Below, one piece after another: positions 8,423 to 18,825 of a stretch of 64,000 nt of DNA; position 1 is the stretch's first letter, and each line of letters begins with the position of its first letter. The notes beneath the pieces are model-generated. The model saw only the letters and a list, made by a program, of their open reading frames with translations, had not been told where the DNA came from and did no database searches. Source of the DNA: VGJW01 sp035286125. GTDB lineage: Bacteria > Cyanobacteriota > Sericytochromatia > S15B-MN24 > VGJW01. A program made the translations under genes and the position numbers. The DNA is taken from contig JAYKIS010000001.1 in assembly GCA_035286125.1 (NCBI GenBank), forward strand, positions 1 through 64,000. Direction: 5' to 3'.

Positions 8423-9424
8423 ATGCCCCCCACCGAGAGGTCGCTGAGCCTCGGCACGCGCATCGGCATGGCCGCGGCGTTCCTCAAGGCGGCCGGCAGC
8501 CGTTTCGTCGAGGAGCTGGCCCAACCCCAACGGGCCCGCCTCGATGTCCCCCCGCCAGGCACCGTCCGGATCTGGGCGCGCGAGACGACTTTCCACCTGG
8601 AACCCCATGTCGCCCTGCACCTCGAGGACCTGGTCGCGGACCTGGTGGCCCATGACACCAGCCGGGCCTTGCGCCCCGGTGATCGGGACAGCTACCTGTT
8701 CCGCATCCTCTCCGGCCGTATCCGGCTGGCCGCACCCACCGTGGAGTGCCTGGTCGCACGGATGCTCGACCAGCTGAACCCGAAGCCGCTCGACGAAGTG
8801 TCGGTCCAAGTCGAGGGCCGGGGGCTCAGGCTCACCGGATCGGTCCGACTGGGGCCCCTGCGTGCGCCCGTCCTTCTGGCGGGCCCGCTCGACCTCGACC
8901 AGGACGGCCGAATCGCCTTCGTCATCCGACGTCTCGAGGTCGGCGGCCTGCGCGTCGCCGGTCTCTTCGACCTGCTTTCCGGAGGCCTCGAGCGCTGGCT
9001 CAGGCTGCCTCCCGGTGCCCCCGTCTCGGCGGAGGGCCAACGCATCCTGCTGGATCCGGCCGGCATCGTGCCTTCACCGCGCAGCGAAGGCCGGGTCTGC
9101 GGCCTTGAGCTCGGAGACGGCGAGATGGTGCTGACCTATGCCGGAGAAGCGCCGCCTCCGCCCCCCTCGCTGGCTGGCGAAGACACGCCGGCAGCCTGGT
9201 TGCACGCACTCGGCCACGACGTCCACGTCGGCCGGATGCAGATGCATGACACCCACTGCCATGTCGTGCCGCTGGCCCCGGATGCGGAGTGGCTCGACCT
9301 GTCGCTCGACGTCCTCGACGAACAGCTGCAGGCGGGCCGCAGCCGCGTGGTGCGCCGGGGAGAACTGCTGGTCAACCTGCCCGGCCTCGACGAGTTGGCC
9401 GAAGCCGAGACAAGGCAACATTAA
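8423..9424 (+). CDS. Unrecognised protein, possible LmeA/DUF2993-like lipid-binding fold
   Basis: 333 residues, no signal peptide, no membrane segment. The middle (about residues 30-215) has repeated amphipathic strands with motifs like VRLGPLRAP, GRIAFVIRRLEVGGLRVAG and LPPGAPVSAEG. This recalls DUF2993/LmeA lipid-binding proteins, but I would not rely on it. A Pro-rich linker near residue 245 separates a C-terminal segment that contains DTHCHVVPL. ATG 8423 was chosen because earlier in-frame starts lie in the divergent promoter region. It is divergent from the M16 peptidase and followed by the S8 protease gene. Confidence 0.5.
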   Translation: MPPTERSLSLGTRIGMAAAFLKAAGSRFVEELAQPQRARLDVPPPGTVRIWARETTFHLEPHVALHLEDLVADLVAHDTSRALRPGDRDSYLFRILSGRIRLAAPTVECLVARMLDQLNPKPLDEVSVQVEGRGLRLTGSVRLGPLRAPVLLAGPLDLDQDGRIAFVIRRLEVGGLRVAGLFDLLSGGLERWLRLPPGAPVSAEGQRILLDPAGIVPSPRSEGRVCGLELGDGEMVLTYAGEAPPPPPSLAGEDTPAAWLHALGHDVHVGRMQMHDTHCHVVPLAPDAEWLDLSLDVLDEQLQAGRSRVVRRGELLVNLPGLDELAEAETRQH

Positions 9425-9521
9425 CCTAAGCTTGGGCGCGGCTTATCGGCCTTGGCGCATCCCCTCCCGTTCAGCAGCCGACAAGTCAGCAGGACCATCG
9501 GCCCACGTACCGGAGAGACGC

Positions 9522-10949
<1,428 letters not shown>

Positions 10950-10964
10950 CCCCCCCGCTCGCAG

Positions 10965-10999
10965 GGACCCGCTCCGGACACCGGACGGGTCCTTCTTGC
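10965..10999 (+). terminator. Intrinsic terminator after the S8 protease
   Basis: GGACCCG-C-TCCGG pairs with CCGGA-CGGGTCC across a 3-base loop (one bulged C), followed by TTCTT. It would separate the protease transcript from the downstream deacetylase gene. Confidence 0.75.
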
Positions 11000-11013
11000 T
11001 ACGATGGCGACTT

Positions 11014-11685
11014 ATGGAAACCCTTGTCGCCAATCCCTACCACGGCGTGCCCCGCCTGCCCGACCTGCCGATCGCCACGCACCTCGCGACCGAGGCCAGG
11101 GAACTGGTCCTGACGTTTGACGACGGCCCCCATCCCGACTGGTCCGGGCCCATCCTCGACGTCCTGGCCCGGAAGCAGGTGCCGGCCACGTTCTTCCTGG
11201 TGGGGCACAACGCCCGCAACCATCCGGACCTCGTCCGACGCATGGCGGCCGAAGGTCATGTCCTGGCCAACCACACGGACACCCACCCCAAACTTCCCGA
11301 GATCGCCGATGCCGCGGTGGATGACGAGATCGCCCGCTGCCAGGAGACGCTGGAGGACCTGACGGGCCGACGTCCCATCCTCTTCCGGCCGACCTACGGC
11401 CGCTACGACGCCCGTGTCGCAAGGGCGCTCGAGCGGGAGGGGCTGACGGCCGTGCAATGGTCGATGATGACGTGGGACTGGCTGGCCCCGACCGTTGCCG
11501 AGGCACTGGCCTGGCACGGCGCCCAGCTGGCACCCGGCGGCATCAGCCTGCTGCACGACGGCTCGAACATCCGGCGTGACAGCCGGGAGGCGACGCTCGC
11601 GATGCTGCCCCACCTGATCGACCAGGCCCGCGACGCCGGTTACACGTGGGTGTCGCTCGACCAACGGGTCCACCAGCTGGCCTGA
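11014..11685 (+). CDS. Polysaccharide deacetylase (NodB/CE4 family)
   Basis: 223 residues. The NodB motifs are present in order: TFDDGPH with Asp36/Asp37, the metal-binding NHTDTHP (His87, His91), RPTYGRYD (usual form RPPYG), a tryptophan-rich segment WSMMTWDW, and LLHDG near the C terminus. It would remove N-acetyl groups from peptidoglycan or another amino sugar polymer. There is no signal peptide or membrane anchor with this start, and the few upstream in-frame codons do not add one, so the location is unclear. Confidence 0.88.
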   Translation: METLVANPYHGVPRLPDLPIATHLATEARELVLTFDDGPHPDWSGPILDVLARKQVPATFFLVGHNARNHPDLVRRMAAEGHVLANHTDTHPKLPEIADAAVDDEIARCQETLEDLTGRRPILFRPTYGRYDARVARALEREGLTAVQWSMMTWDWLAPTVAEALAWHGAQLAPGGISLLHDGSNIRRDSREATLAMLPHLIDQARDAGYTWVSLDQRVHQLA

Positions 11686-11716
11686 GGCACCGCAGCCCAA
11701 AGGTGCCAGGCCTGCC

Positions 11717-13978
11717 TCAGCGCAACGAACCGAGCAGGACCACCGGGGCGTCCGACGCCAGCCCCTCGAGCTCGGCCTGGCCCAGAGAGACGACCTGTTC
11801 GGCAGATGACAGGCCCGACAGATCCACGATACGCCGGCCCACCAGCAGGAAGACGTCCGGAATCTCCTTGCCCCCGTCCCCATAGCGGGCCCGGGTCTCG
11901 AGGAAGCGCTGCAGGGTGGCCGCCAGGTCGCCATGCCGGGTCGTCTCCACCGCCCCGTGGTTGGTCTGCAGGCGGATGACGCCCTCGCGATCCACGACCC
12001 GCAGGCCCAGGCGCCGCTCGCGCCAGAGGCCCAGCAGGCGGAGTTCATCCCGCTGCGCGCCCAGCACCTCGTGCGCCTCCGTCCCGGCAAGCTGGCGCAC
12101 CTGCTCGGGCCCGACGCCCAATGAGCGTGCCGCGAGGGCAAGGCGCTCCTCGGGCGCGCGCTCGGCCTCCGAGAGGTCCCGCGTACGCAGCTCCGTGGCA
12201 CCCGTCGCAACGGCACGTACCAGGTTCCGTTGCGTGTCGACCTCGACCTGGACCTCGATGGTCCCGGCAGTGGCGCCAAGGCGCTGCACGGCCTCCTCGG
12301 CCTCGCGCCGGATACGCAGCAGGTCCTCGGGACGCGGGTCCAGCACGGTACGCTCGATCGTCTCGCGCACGAGGGCCAGCGCCACGCCGATGGCCGAGAT
12401 AACGTCGGCGTGGTCGGCGACGACATGGGGCAGCCCGAGAACCCTGGCGACATAGGGCACGATGGCCGAGGCGCCACCCCCGCCCCCGACGAGCGTCATG
12501 AGCCGTGCATCCAGCTTGTAGTCCGCCATCAGGCGACGGACCACCGGCACGACCATGTCCGCCGAGAGGCGCTGGACCCGGTCGGCGACTTCGTCCGGCG
12601 ACATGCCGAGGCCCTGGCCCAGGCGCAAGGCTGCCTGGCGCGCCTGGTCGGCGGATCCCTCCGCGGCGTCACCAGGTGCCACCAGGCCCAGCACATTGGC
12701 CGCACAGGTATTCGTGAAGGTGTGTCCGACGAGATCGCCTGTCCGCAGGGCCACGTAGTCGTCCGGATCGCCGGGCAGGGGCTGGTGGCGCACGACCTCG
12801 GCCATGCGCATGTCGGCCTTGGGGAACGCGGCGTACGACAGGCCGGCGATATGAGCACTGCGCGGCCCCACCCTGACGATTCGACCGCCCTGGACCCGCA
12901 CCATCGAACCGCCCGCGACACCCAGGGTCCGGACATCGAGGGTCCGCAGATACAGCCTGTGACCGCCCAGCTGGGCCGAGCGCACCTGGGCCTTGCCGTT
13001 GCGGATGACCGAGATATCGGTGCTCGTGCCACCGACCTCCAGGAAGATGCCGTCCGTCAGGCGCACATGCATCATGGCGGCGGCGACGCCGGCTGCCGGC
13101 CCCGACAGCATCGTGAGGATGGGGCGCTTGCGCATCTCGTCGACGGCCATGACGCCACCATCCGACCGCATCACCATCAGGGGCGCCGCAATACCCGCCG
13201 CGCGCACACTGGCCTCGGTCATGTCGGCCGTCTCGACCATCCGGGGCAGCATGGCGGCATTCAGCACCGCCGTCCGCGTCCGGGCCCTGAGCCCGTAGCG
13301 CTGGGAAATCTCATGGCCCGCGCAGGCGTGGAGACCCTTGGCGCGCAGCATGGCGACGACCTCCTGCTCGGCCGTCGTGTCATCGACCCCGAAGGCTGCC
13401 GTCACCGCGAAGGCCCGGGCGCCCGCGGCCTGCAGGCGCTGCACGGCCAGGTCGACCTCGCGGGCCTCCAGGCCCCCCGTCAGATCGAGGAAAGCATGAT
13501 GAGTCTCGAGGGCCTGGCCCTCACCGAGGGGGACCCGCCCGAGTCGCGTCGCAGCACGGGTCATGCCCCGGTCCAGGCCTGAGGCCATGGCGAGGATACC
13601 GACAGGCGCCACGTCACCCTCGAGCAGGGCGTTGGTCGCCTGGGTCGTGCTGTGGGCAATCAGGGCAATCTGCTCCGGAGCGATGCCGCCCTCATCCAGC
13701 AAGCGGCGCAGGGCCTCGACGATGCCGGCGGCCACGCCCTCTGCGGCGCGATGAGTCGTGGGCACCTTGCAGGAAGCCACGATGGCAAGCGTCTGTGCAT
13801 CCAGCGCCACGGCGTGGGTGAACGTGCCGCCCACGTCGATCCCGACGCGAACCTTGCGACCCGGGTCCAGCCTGGGTCCCGAAGGCTCGTCGGCAGACGC
13901 CTGCGGCACCAGCTCCCCGGTGCCGGGTCGGAACAGCAAGTCCTGAAGCTTGGCCAGCCAGCCGGGTCGTTCGCTCAT
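11717..13978 (-). CDS. Hydantoinase A / 5-oxoprolinase A-like protein
   Basis: 753 residues. After a 45-residue N-terminal extension, the hydantoinase A N-terminal ATPase-like domain starts at VGIDVGGTFTHAVALD. The Hydantoinase_A core includes LSGPAAGVAAAM and LEVGGTSTDISV, a second nucleotide motif, and LVGGGGGASAIVPYVA further on. These enzymes hydrolyse hydantoins or 5-oxoproline with ATP, usually with an HyuB partner. No hyuB is seen here, and the C-terminal 150 residues are not typical. The ATG overlaps the stop of the upstream permease gene (ATGA), so substrate import and hydrolysis may be linked. Confidence 0.8.
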   Translation of the reverse strand: MSERPGWLAKLQDLLFRPGTGELVPQASADEPSGPRLDPGRKVRVGIDVGGTFTHAVALDAQTLAIVASCKVPTTHRAAEGVAAGIVEALRRLLDEGGIAPEQIALIAHSTTQATNALLEGDVAPVGILAMASGLDRGMTRAATRLGRVPLGEGQALETHHAFLDLTGGLEAREVDLAVQRLQAAGARAFAVTAAFGVDDTTAEQEVVAMLRAKGLHACAGHEISQRYGLRARTRTAVLNAAMLPRMVETADMTEASVRAAGIAAPLMVMRSDGGVMAVDEMRKRPILTMLSGPAAGVAAAMMHVRLTDGIFLEVGGTSTDISVIRNGKAQVRSAQLGGHRLYLRTLDVRTLGVAGGSMVRVQGGRIVRVGPRSAHIAGLSYAAFPKADMRMAEVVRHQPLPGDPDDYVALRTGDLVGHTFTNTCAANVLGLVAPGDAAEGSADQARQAALRLGQGLGMSPDEVADRVQRLSADMVVPVVRRLMADYKLDARLMTLVGGGGGASAIVPYVARVLGLPHVVADHADVISAIGVALALVRETIERTVLDPRPEDLLRIRREAEEAVQRLGATAGTIEVQVEVDTQRNLVRAVATGATELRTRDLSEAERAPEERLALAARSLGVGPEQVRQLAGTEAHEVLGAQRDELRLLGLWRERRLGLRVVDREGVIRLQTNHGAVETTRHGDLAATLQRFLETRARYGDGGKEIPDVFLLVGRRIVDLSGLSSAEQVVSLGQAELEGLASDAPVVLLGSLR

Positions 13979-15375
13979 GCCAGGTACCTCGCGGCCGAAA
14001 GCACCAAGCCCAGCAACGCGGCCAGCCAGGCCCACGGCAGTGTCTGCCGCATCAGCCTCGCCGGCGAGCTGCCGACCTGGTTGGCAATCCATACATTGGC
14101 CGTGTTGGTCGGATCGCAGACACCCTGCACCTGGCCGACCGACTGCAGCATCCCCATCACGGCGGCGCCCGGCAACTGGCCCGTGGCCAGGATCAGCGCC
14201 GCAAGCCCGCTACCGAGCCCGAACAGGTTCAGGGGGCCTCGATACAGCGAGAGGGGCGCCGCGAGCCCGAACCCTGCCACATAGGTCAAGGCGTGGCTGG
14301 GCGTCGCCTTGGCCAGCACGGGACCGAACTGGGCCGAGACCACCGGATGCATCATCGCGTTCAGCACCATGCCTATGCCCATCATCAGGACCAGCACGGG
14401 CACGACGGCCTGGATCCCCTCGAAGATGGCCTGGGTCGCGGCATTGACCCGGCCCGGCTTCCACGTCGCCATGACCCCGTGCAGGATACCCACGAGGAAG
14501 GCCGGCACGATATCCATCTTGAGGACCAAGACGCAGAAGAGGGGCAACACGGGCGTCAGCAAGGCCACCAGAGGCACGTCGTCATCCGGATGCAGGCGCC
14601 TGCGCCACCACGTGAGCACGAGCAACGCGGCCCCAGCGCCCTGGACCCACGGCAGGGCCGCCGCCACGGCATCCGTGGGCCAGGGCAAGGCCGGCCCACG
14701 CCACCACCAGAGGGCACCCACCGCCACCAGGCCCACAACCGTGGCCAGGGCCCCGAAGCCACGGCGCCGGTCCTCGGGCGATCCCTGAACAAAGACGAAC
14801 AGCGCAGCCACCACGGCGAAGAGCAGCGAGAACGGACCCACGAAGGCCTGGATTTCGGCCTGGGGAACCTGCAGGACCTCCATGAAGAGCTTCCAGTTGG
14901 CCAGATTGAACATGCCGCCCAGCGAGATGCCGAAGAGCAGCACGCCCGCGGCCGCAGGACCGGGCAAGCCGACCGAGAGCAACACCGGCAGGACCACCGA
15001 GCCCACCATGATGACGGCACCGAGACCGCCCATGCTCGAGAACAGCACGGCCGTCACGAGCAGCAGGCCCATCGCCAGGACGAAGGGGTTGTCCCCGCTG
15101 AACTCGGCTGCCCAGCGGACCAGCTTGTGGCCGATGCCGAACTTCGTCATGACCTGAGCCAGGATGGCGCCGATCATCGTCGTGATCATGGCGCCCGACA
15201 GGCGCCCGACACCTTCCTGGATCACCTGGTGCATCACGTCGGACAAGGGCACCCGGCAAACCAGCGCCACGGCGAGCGCCATGGCCGGCAGGGCCAGCAG
15301 TGCCGAAAGGCGTCCCGTCGCCATCAGGCCGGCAAAGGCCAGGAAAACGACGAAGCAGGCAAGGACCGTCAGCAT
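13975..15375 (-). CDS. Multi-spanning permease, GntP/CitM-like
   Basis: 466 residues with about 12 hydrophobic segments. The opening (VFLAFAGLMATGRLSALLALP) and the GMFNLANWKLF and PLNLFGLGSGLAALIL segments resemble ion-transporter superfamily carriers of carboxylates (GntP, CitMHS-like). The substrate cannot be read. The gene overlaps hemD by 7 bases upstream and the hydantoinase gene by ATGA downstream. One idea from context is that it imports the cyclic amide or organic acid used by the hydantoinase. The ATG 15375 is chosen because the first membrane segment starts immediately. Confidence 0.75.
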   Translation of the reverse strand: MLTVLACFVVFLAFAGLMATGRLSALLALPAMALAVALVCRVPLSDVMHQVIQEGVGRLSGAMITTMIGAILAQVMTKFGIGHKLVRWAAEFSGDNPFVLAMGLLLVTAVLFSSMGGLGAVIMVGSVVLPVLLSVGLPGPAAAGVLLFGISLGGMFNLANWKLFMEVLQVPQAEIQAFVGPFSLLFAVVAALFVFVQGSPEDRRRGFGALATVVGLVAVGALWWWRGPALPWPTDAVAAALPWVQGAGAALLVLTWWRRRLHPDDDVPLVALLTPVLPLFCVLVLKMDIVPAFLVGILHGVMATWKPGRVNAATQAIFEGIQAVVPVLVLMMGIGMVLNAMMHPVVSAQFGPVLAKATPSHALTYVAGFGLAAPLSLYRGPLNLFGLGSGLAALILATGQLPGAAVMGMLQSVGQVQGVCDPTNTANVWIANQVGSSPARLMRQTLPWAWLAALLGLVLSAARYLA

Positions 15376-16094
15376 CCCCTCACGATAGCATCCCGGACGC
15401 CCTCGGCCGTGGGGGCCCCGGCCACCGCCCGGACCGGCACGCCCGAGGCATCCAGGGCCGCCGCCGTGGTCCCGCCAAGGGCCACGACGGAAACGGCGGG
15501 CCAGGGCCATGGCACGTGGTCCACGGCCGTCCGGAACGTGGCCGGGCTGGTGGCGACGAACCAGCCCGGCCGGCCGGGACGCGCAGCCATCCAGTCCTCG
15601 AGGATATGCCTCCCGGCAGGTTCCGGCCGCATACGGTACGTCGTGACGGCCTCGACATGCACGCCCTTGGGTGCCAGCACGGCCGCGACGTCCACAGCCG
15701 CCTCCTCACCCCGTAACCACAACACGCGCCGGCCGGGCGTCCAGCTCAGGCCCTCGATGGCCGCCCGCAAGCCCGGCTCGCCCTCGGCCACGCGGACGTC
15801 GGCAGCCCCGGCACGGCGTGCGGCATCAGCTGTCCGACGCCCCACCGCGAGCACGGGTCCCGACCAGTGCCGCAACAAGTCCGGCGCAGCCTCACCCAGC
15901 GCGAAGGCCGAGCCCAGCACGAGCCAGGTGTCCGGTCCGCGATTCGCCAGGAAACGCGCCGTGGCCTCGAGGCCTGACACGGACTCCGGCTTCAGCAACG
16001 TGACGGTCGTCGTCTCGAAGCCCGCCTCGGCAAACACCGGCAACCAACGCGCCGCACGCTGCCCGTCGGCAGGCAGCAGGACGGGCAGACTCAA
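15369..16094 (-). CDS. hemD: Uroporphyrinogen-III synthase
   Basis: 241 residues; the sequence is poorly conserved as usual for HemD, but size and position directly after hemC support it. Two-lobed pattern: first lobe PVLLPADGQRAARW...LVLGSAFAL, second lobe VLWLRGEEAAVDVAAVLAPKG, then VATSPATFRTAV and VALGGTTAAAL near the end. It cyclises hydroxymethylbilane to uroporphyrinogen III for haem or corrinoids. Start chosen as TTG 16094, forming a TTGA overlap with the hemC stop. Confidence 0.85.
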   Translation of the reverse strand: MSLPVLLPADGQRAARWLPVFAEAGFETTTVTLLKPESVSGLEATARFLANRGPDTWLVLGSAFALGEAAPDLLRHWSGPVLAVGRRTADAARRAGAADVRVAEGEPGLRAAIEGLSWTPGRRVLWLRGEEAAVDVAAVLAPKGVHVEAVTTYRMRPEPAGRHILEDWMAARPGRPGWFVATSPATFRTAVDHVPWPWPAVSVVALGGTTAAALDASGVPVRAVAGAPTAEGVRDAIVRGC

Positions 16095-17008
16095 CGCCCC
16101 AGCCGACCCAGGATGGCCTTGCCACCGGCCTCGAGCAGGCGATCGGCCAAGGCCTCGCCCAAGGCGACGGGCTTGGCCAGCGGGCCCGTCCACGAAAGCC
16201 TCACATGGTCACTGCCGTCCGGCAGGCCGAGGAAGGCCTCGAGCTCCATGCGGTCGTCCCGCACCCGGCCCAAGGCACCCAGCGGAATCGAGCAACCGCC
16301 GTGCAGGCAAGCCAGCAGGGCCCGCTCCGCCGTGACGGCCGCCCGCGTGGCCTCATCATCGACAGCCGCGAGACGCGCACGAAGCGCGGCATCCTCCGAA
16401 CGGCACTGGATGACGACGGCACCCTGGCCCGGCGCGGGCAGCATCCGCAGGAACGAGATGCGCTCGGTGATGACCGCGCCGCGATCCAGGCGGTCCAGGC
16501 CGGCACAAGCCAGCAGGATGGCGTCGAAGGCTCCTTCCTGCAAGCGGGTGAGGCGCGTGTCGACGTTGCCTCGAAGGCCCTGTAGCTGCCAGGATCGCCC
16601 CAATACGGCAAGCTGTGCCTGACGGCGGGAACTGCCCGTCCCGATCCGGGCCCCCTCCGGCAACTGCCCGAGCAGGGTTCCGGACACCGAGATGAAGGCA
16701 TCCCGGGCATCCTCGCGCGGCAAGATGGCCGCCAACTCCAGGCCCTCGGGCTGTGCCGTCGGCAGATCCTTGAGACTGTGCACCGCGACGTCGATGCGTC
16801 CGTCCGTGAGCGCCCGCTCCAGTTCCTTGACGAACAGGCCATCGCCACCGACCTGGGCCAACGGAACATCCTGGCGCACGTCACCCGTCGTCCGGATGAG
16901 CACCGTCTCGATCTCGAGGTCGGGATGGGCCGCCACCAGGGTCGCCATCGTCTGCGCCGTCTGCGTGGTGGCCAGCAGGCTGCCACGAGTGCCGACCCTG
17001 ATCTTCAT
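16091..17008 (-). CDS. hemC: Porphobilinogen deaminase (hydroxymethylbilane synthase)
   Basis: 305 residues, standard length. Motifs: GTRGSLLA at the N terminus, VHSLKDLPT (residues 77-84), GTGSSRRQAQL, LRGNVDTRL, and Cys239 in LHGGCSIPLGA, which would carry the dipyrromethane cofactor. It polymerises four porphobilinogens. Coupled upstream to ribF by ATGA and downstream to hemD by TTGA, so ribF-hemC-hemD are one translational unit. Confidence 0.97.
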   Translation of the reverse strand: MKIRVGTRGSLLATTQTAQTMATLVAAHPDLEIETVLIRTTGDVRQDVPLAQVGGDGLFVKELERALTDGRIDVAVHSLKDLPTAQPEGLELAAILPREDARDAFISVSGTLLGQLPEGARIGTGSSRRQAQLAVLGRSWQLQGLRGNVDTRLTRLQEGAFDAILLACAGLDRLDRGAVITERISFLRMLPAPGQGAVVIQCRSEDAALRARLAAVDDEATRAAVTAERALLACLHGGCSIPLGALGRVRDDRMELEAFLGLPDGSDHVRLSWTGPLAKPVALGEALADRLLEAGGKAILGRLGR

Positions 17009-17949
17009 GACGTCACGACCTCGCTCAGGAGCCGCCGCGCCTCGGCGACATCCTCGCGGATGCGGGCCACCAGGGCATCCGGCCCCGAAAAGCGCTGTTC
17101 GCCGCGGATGCGGGCCACCAGTCGGGTCTCGACCGCCACGCCATACAGGTCGACCGTCCGGTCCGTGACATGGACCTCGAACCGACGCTCACGCCCATCG
17201 AAGGTCGGCCTGTAGCCCAGGTTGACGACGCACGGGGCCTGGGGCTCGCCTTCCCAGCCGGCCCATCCGGCGTAGACGCCCGTGTCCGGAAGCAGGCGCG
17301 CATCAGGAACGGCGACGTTGGCAGTCGGAAAGCCAAGCTCACGGCCCCGGCGATCGCCAGGGACCACGATGCCCGAAACACTCCAGGGGCGTCCCAGCAA
17401 ACGGGCGGCAAGGGCCACGTCACCTGCCGCGACGGCATCGCGAACAGCCGTGCTCGACACCGTGACCTCGCCATCCATGAAGGGCGGCACCACCGTCACG
17501 CCCAGGCCGGACTCGGCCGCCACGCGGGTCAGCAGATCAGGCGTCCCTGCAGCGGCCCGGCCGAAGCGGAAGTTGAAGCCGACCACGCCGTGGGCCATCC
17601 CGAGATGCCGGATCAGGACCTCGCCGATGAAGGCGATTGGATCCAGACCTGCCAGGCCAGGCGTGAAATGGAGGCCGATGACCTCATCGGCACCAGCCGC
17701 GCGCAGCAGGGCCTGCTTCTCGTCCCAGGTGGACAGGAGCGGCACCGGGTCATCAGGCTTCAGGACCGTGCGCGGATGCTCGACGAAGGTCAACGCGGCG
17801 ACGGGCAGGCCACCCGCGGCCTCTGCCACGCGACGCGCTTCCGCCAGCACCGCCCGGTGCCCTGCATGCACGCCATCGAAAAACCCGATGGCCACCACCC
17901 GCGGACCCGGGGGCACCGGCTCCAGTTCGAGGGACGGCAGCGCGCTCAT
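17005..17949 (-). CDS. ribF: Bifunctional riboflavin kinase / FAD synthetase
   Basis: 314 residues, standard RibF length. The N-terminal nucleotidylyltransferase domain has GFFDGVHAGHRAVL (HxGH-type) and VGFNFRFGRAAAG. The C-terminal flavokinase domain has VVPGDRRGRELGFPTANV with the PTAN motif and NLGYRPTF. It makes FMN and FAD. It is the upstream gene of the coupled hemC-hemD pair; pairing of flavin and tetrapyrrole cofactor genes is an unusual arrangement but has no clear regulatory sign here. Confidence 0.95.
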   Translation of the reverse strand: MSALPSLELEPVPPGPRVVAIGFFDGVHAGHRAVLAEARRVAEAAGGLPVAALTFVEHPRTVLKPDDPVPLLSTWDEKQALLRAAGADEVIGLHFTPGLAGLDPIAFIGEVLIRHLGMAHGVVGFNFRFGRAAAGTPDLLTRVAAESGLGVTVVPPFMDGEVTVSSTAVRDAVAAGDVALAARLLGRPWSVSGIVVPGDRRGRELGFPTANVAVPDARLLPDTGVYAGWAGWEGEPQAPCVVNLGYRPTFDGRERRFEVHVTDRTVDLYGVAVETRLVARIRGEQRFSGPDALVARIREDVAEARRLLSEVVTS

Positions 17950-17964
17950 GAGACAAGCGCCATG

Positions 17965-18825
17965 CTACACCAGCAGGGCATCGAGAGCCTCGCGGTACTC
18001 GGCGAGCGGCATCGGCCCACCCCACCACGCTGCCTGTGCGGCAGCGGCCTGTCCGGCCAGCATGGCCCGACCATCCCGGGCCTCGAGTCCGCACAGGCGG
18101 GCCCAGTGGACAAACGGTGTCTCACCGCGCGCATAGACCAGGTCATGCACGAGGGCACCCGGGTGCAGGCGACCCATCCACTCGGGCTCGAGCGGCGTGG
18201 GCCCCTCACGGTCGGCGCGTCGCCCGAGGTCACCCGGCGGCGTACCCGGCAGGTCAAGGCCGATGGGCGTCGTGTTGACCACAAGGTCTACGCCCTCGAG
18301 GCCCAGATGGCGCTCGTGCCATGGGCGCACCAGGCCTTCGATGCCCAGCACATCCAGCAGTTCCTGACCGGCGGCCGGCTCGCGGACCGCGATCGTCAGC
18401 CGGCAACCGACCAGGCTGAGGGCGTGGGCCACCGCACGCGCGCCACCACCCGCGCCCAGAATCAGGGCCCGTTCCGGTGTGGCGTCAGCCAGCATGACTT
18501 GATAACCGAACAGATCGGTATTATGGGCCAACCAACCGTCACCATCCCGGATCAGGGTGTTGGCGGCACCCAGGACACGCGCCTCCGGCGTCACCTCGAC
18601 CGCAAGGTCCAGCGCCGCCACCTTGTGCGGCATCGTCAGGTTGACGCCACGTGCACCCAGCACCCAGAGGCCACGAAGGGCTTCGGCGAGACGTGCCGGT
18701 GGCACGTCGCAAGCCACGTAGGCACCAGCGCGCCCCAGTCGGCCCATCGCGGCGCGGTGCAGGTCGGGCGACCAGCTATGGGCCACGGGATGCCCGAGCA
18801 GGGCGAGCAGGGACGGATGACTCAC
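17965..18825 (-). CDS. aroE: Shikimate dehydrogenase
   Basis: 286 residues. The N-terminal substrate domain has GHPVAHSWSPDLH, NLTMPHK with catalytic Lys68 and NTDLFG with Asp104. The NADP domain has LILGAGGGARAV, and the segment VVNTTPIGL matches AroE. It reduces 3-dehydroshikimate in aromatic amino acid synthesis. Its ATG overlaps the isoaspartyl peptidase stop as ATGA. A 15-base gap separates it from ribF. Confidence 0.95.
   Translation of the reverse strand: MSHPSLLALLGHPVAHSWSPDLHRAAMGRLGRAGAYVACDVPPARLAEALRGLWVLGARGVNLTMPHKVAALDLAVEVTPEARVLGAANTLIRDGDGWLAHNTDLFGYQVMLADATPERALILGAGGGARAVAHALSLVGCRLTIAVREPAAGQELLDVLGIEGLVRPWHERHLGLEGVDLVVNTTPIGLDLPGTPPGDLGRRADREGPTPLEPEWMGRLHPGALVHDLVYARGETPFVHWARLCGLEARDGRAMLAGQAAAAQAAWWGGPMPLAEYREALDALLV

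Noticed and set aside
8135..9040. Extension of the M16 frame upstream to 9040
   Set aside because: It would run antisense through the 333-residue gene and lacks a signal peptide; the lipoprotein start at 8134 is convincing.
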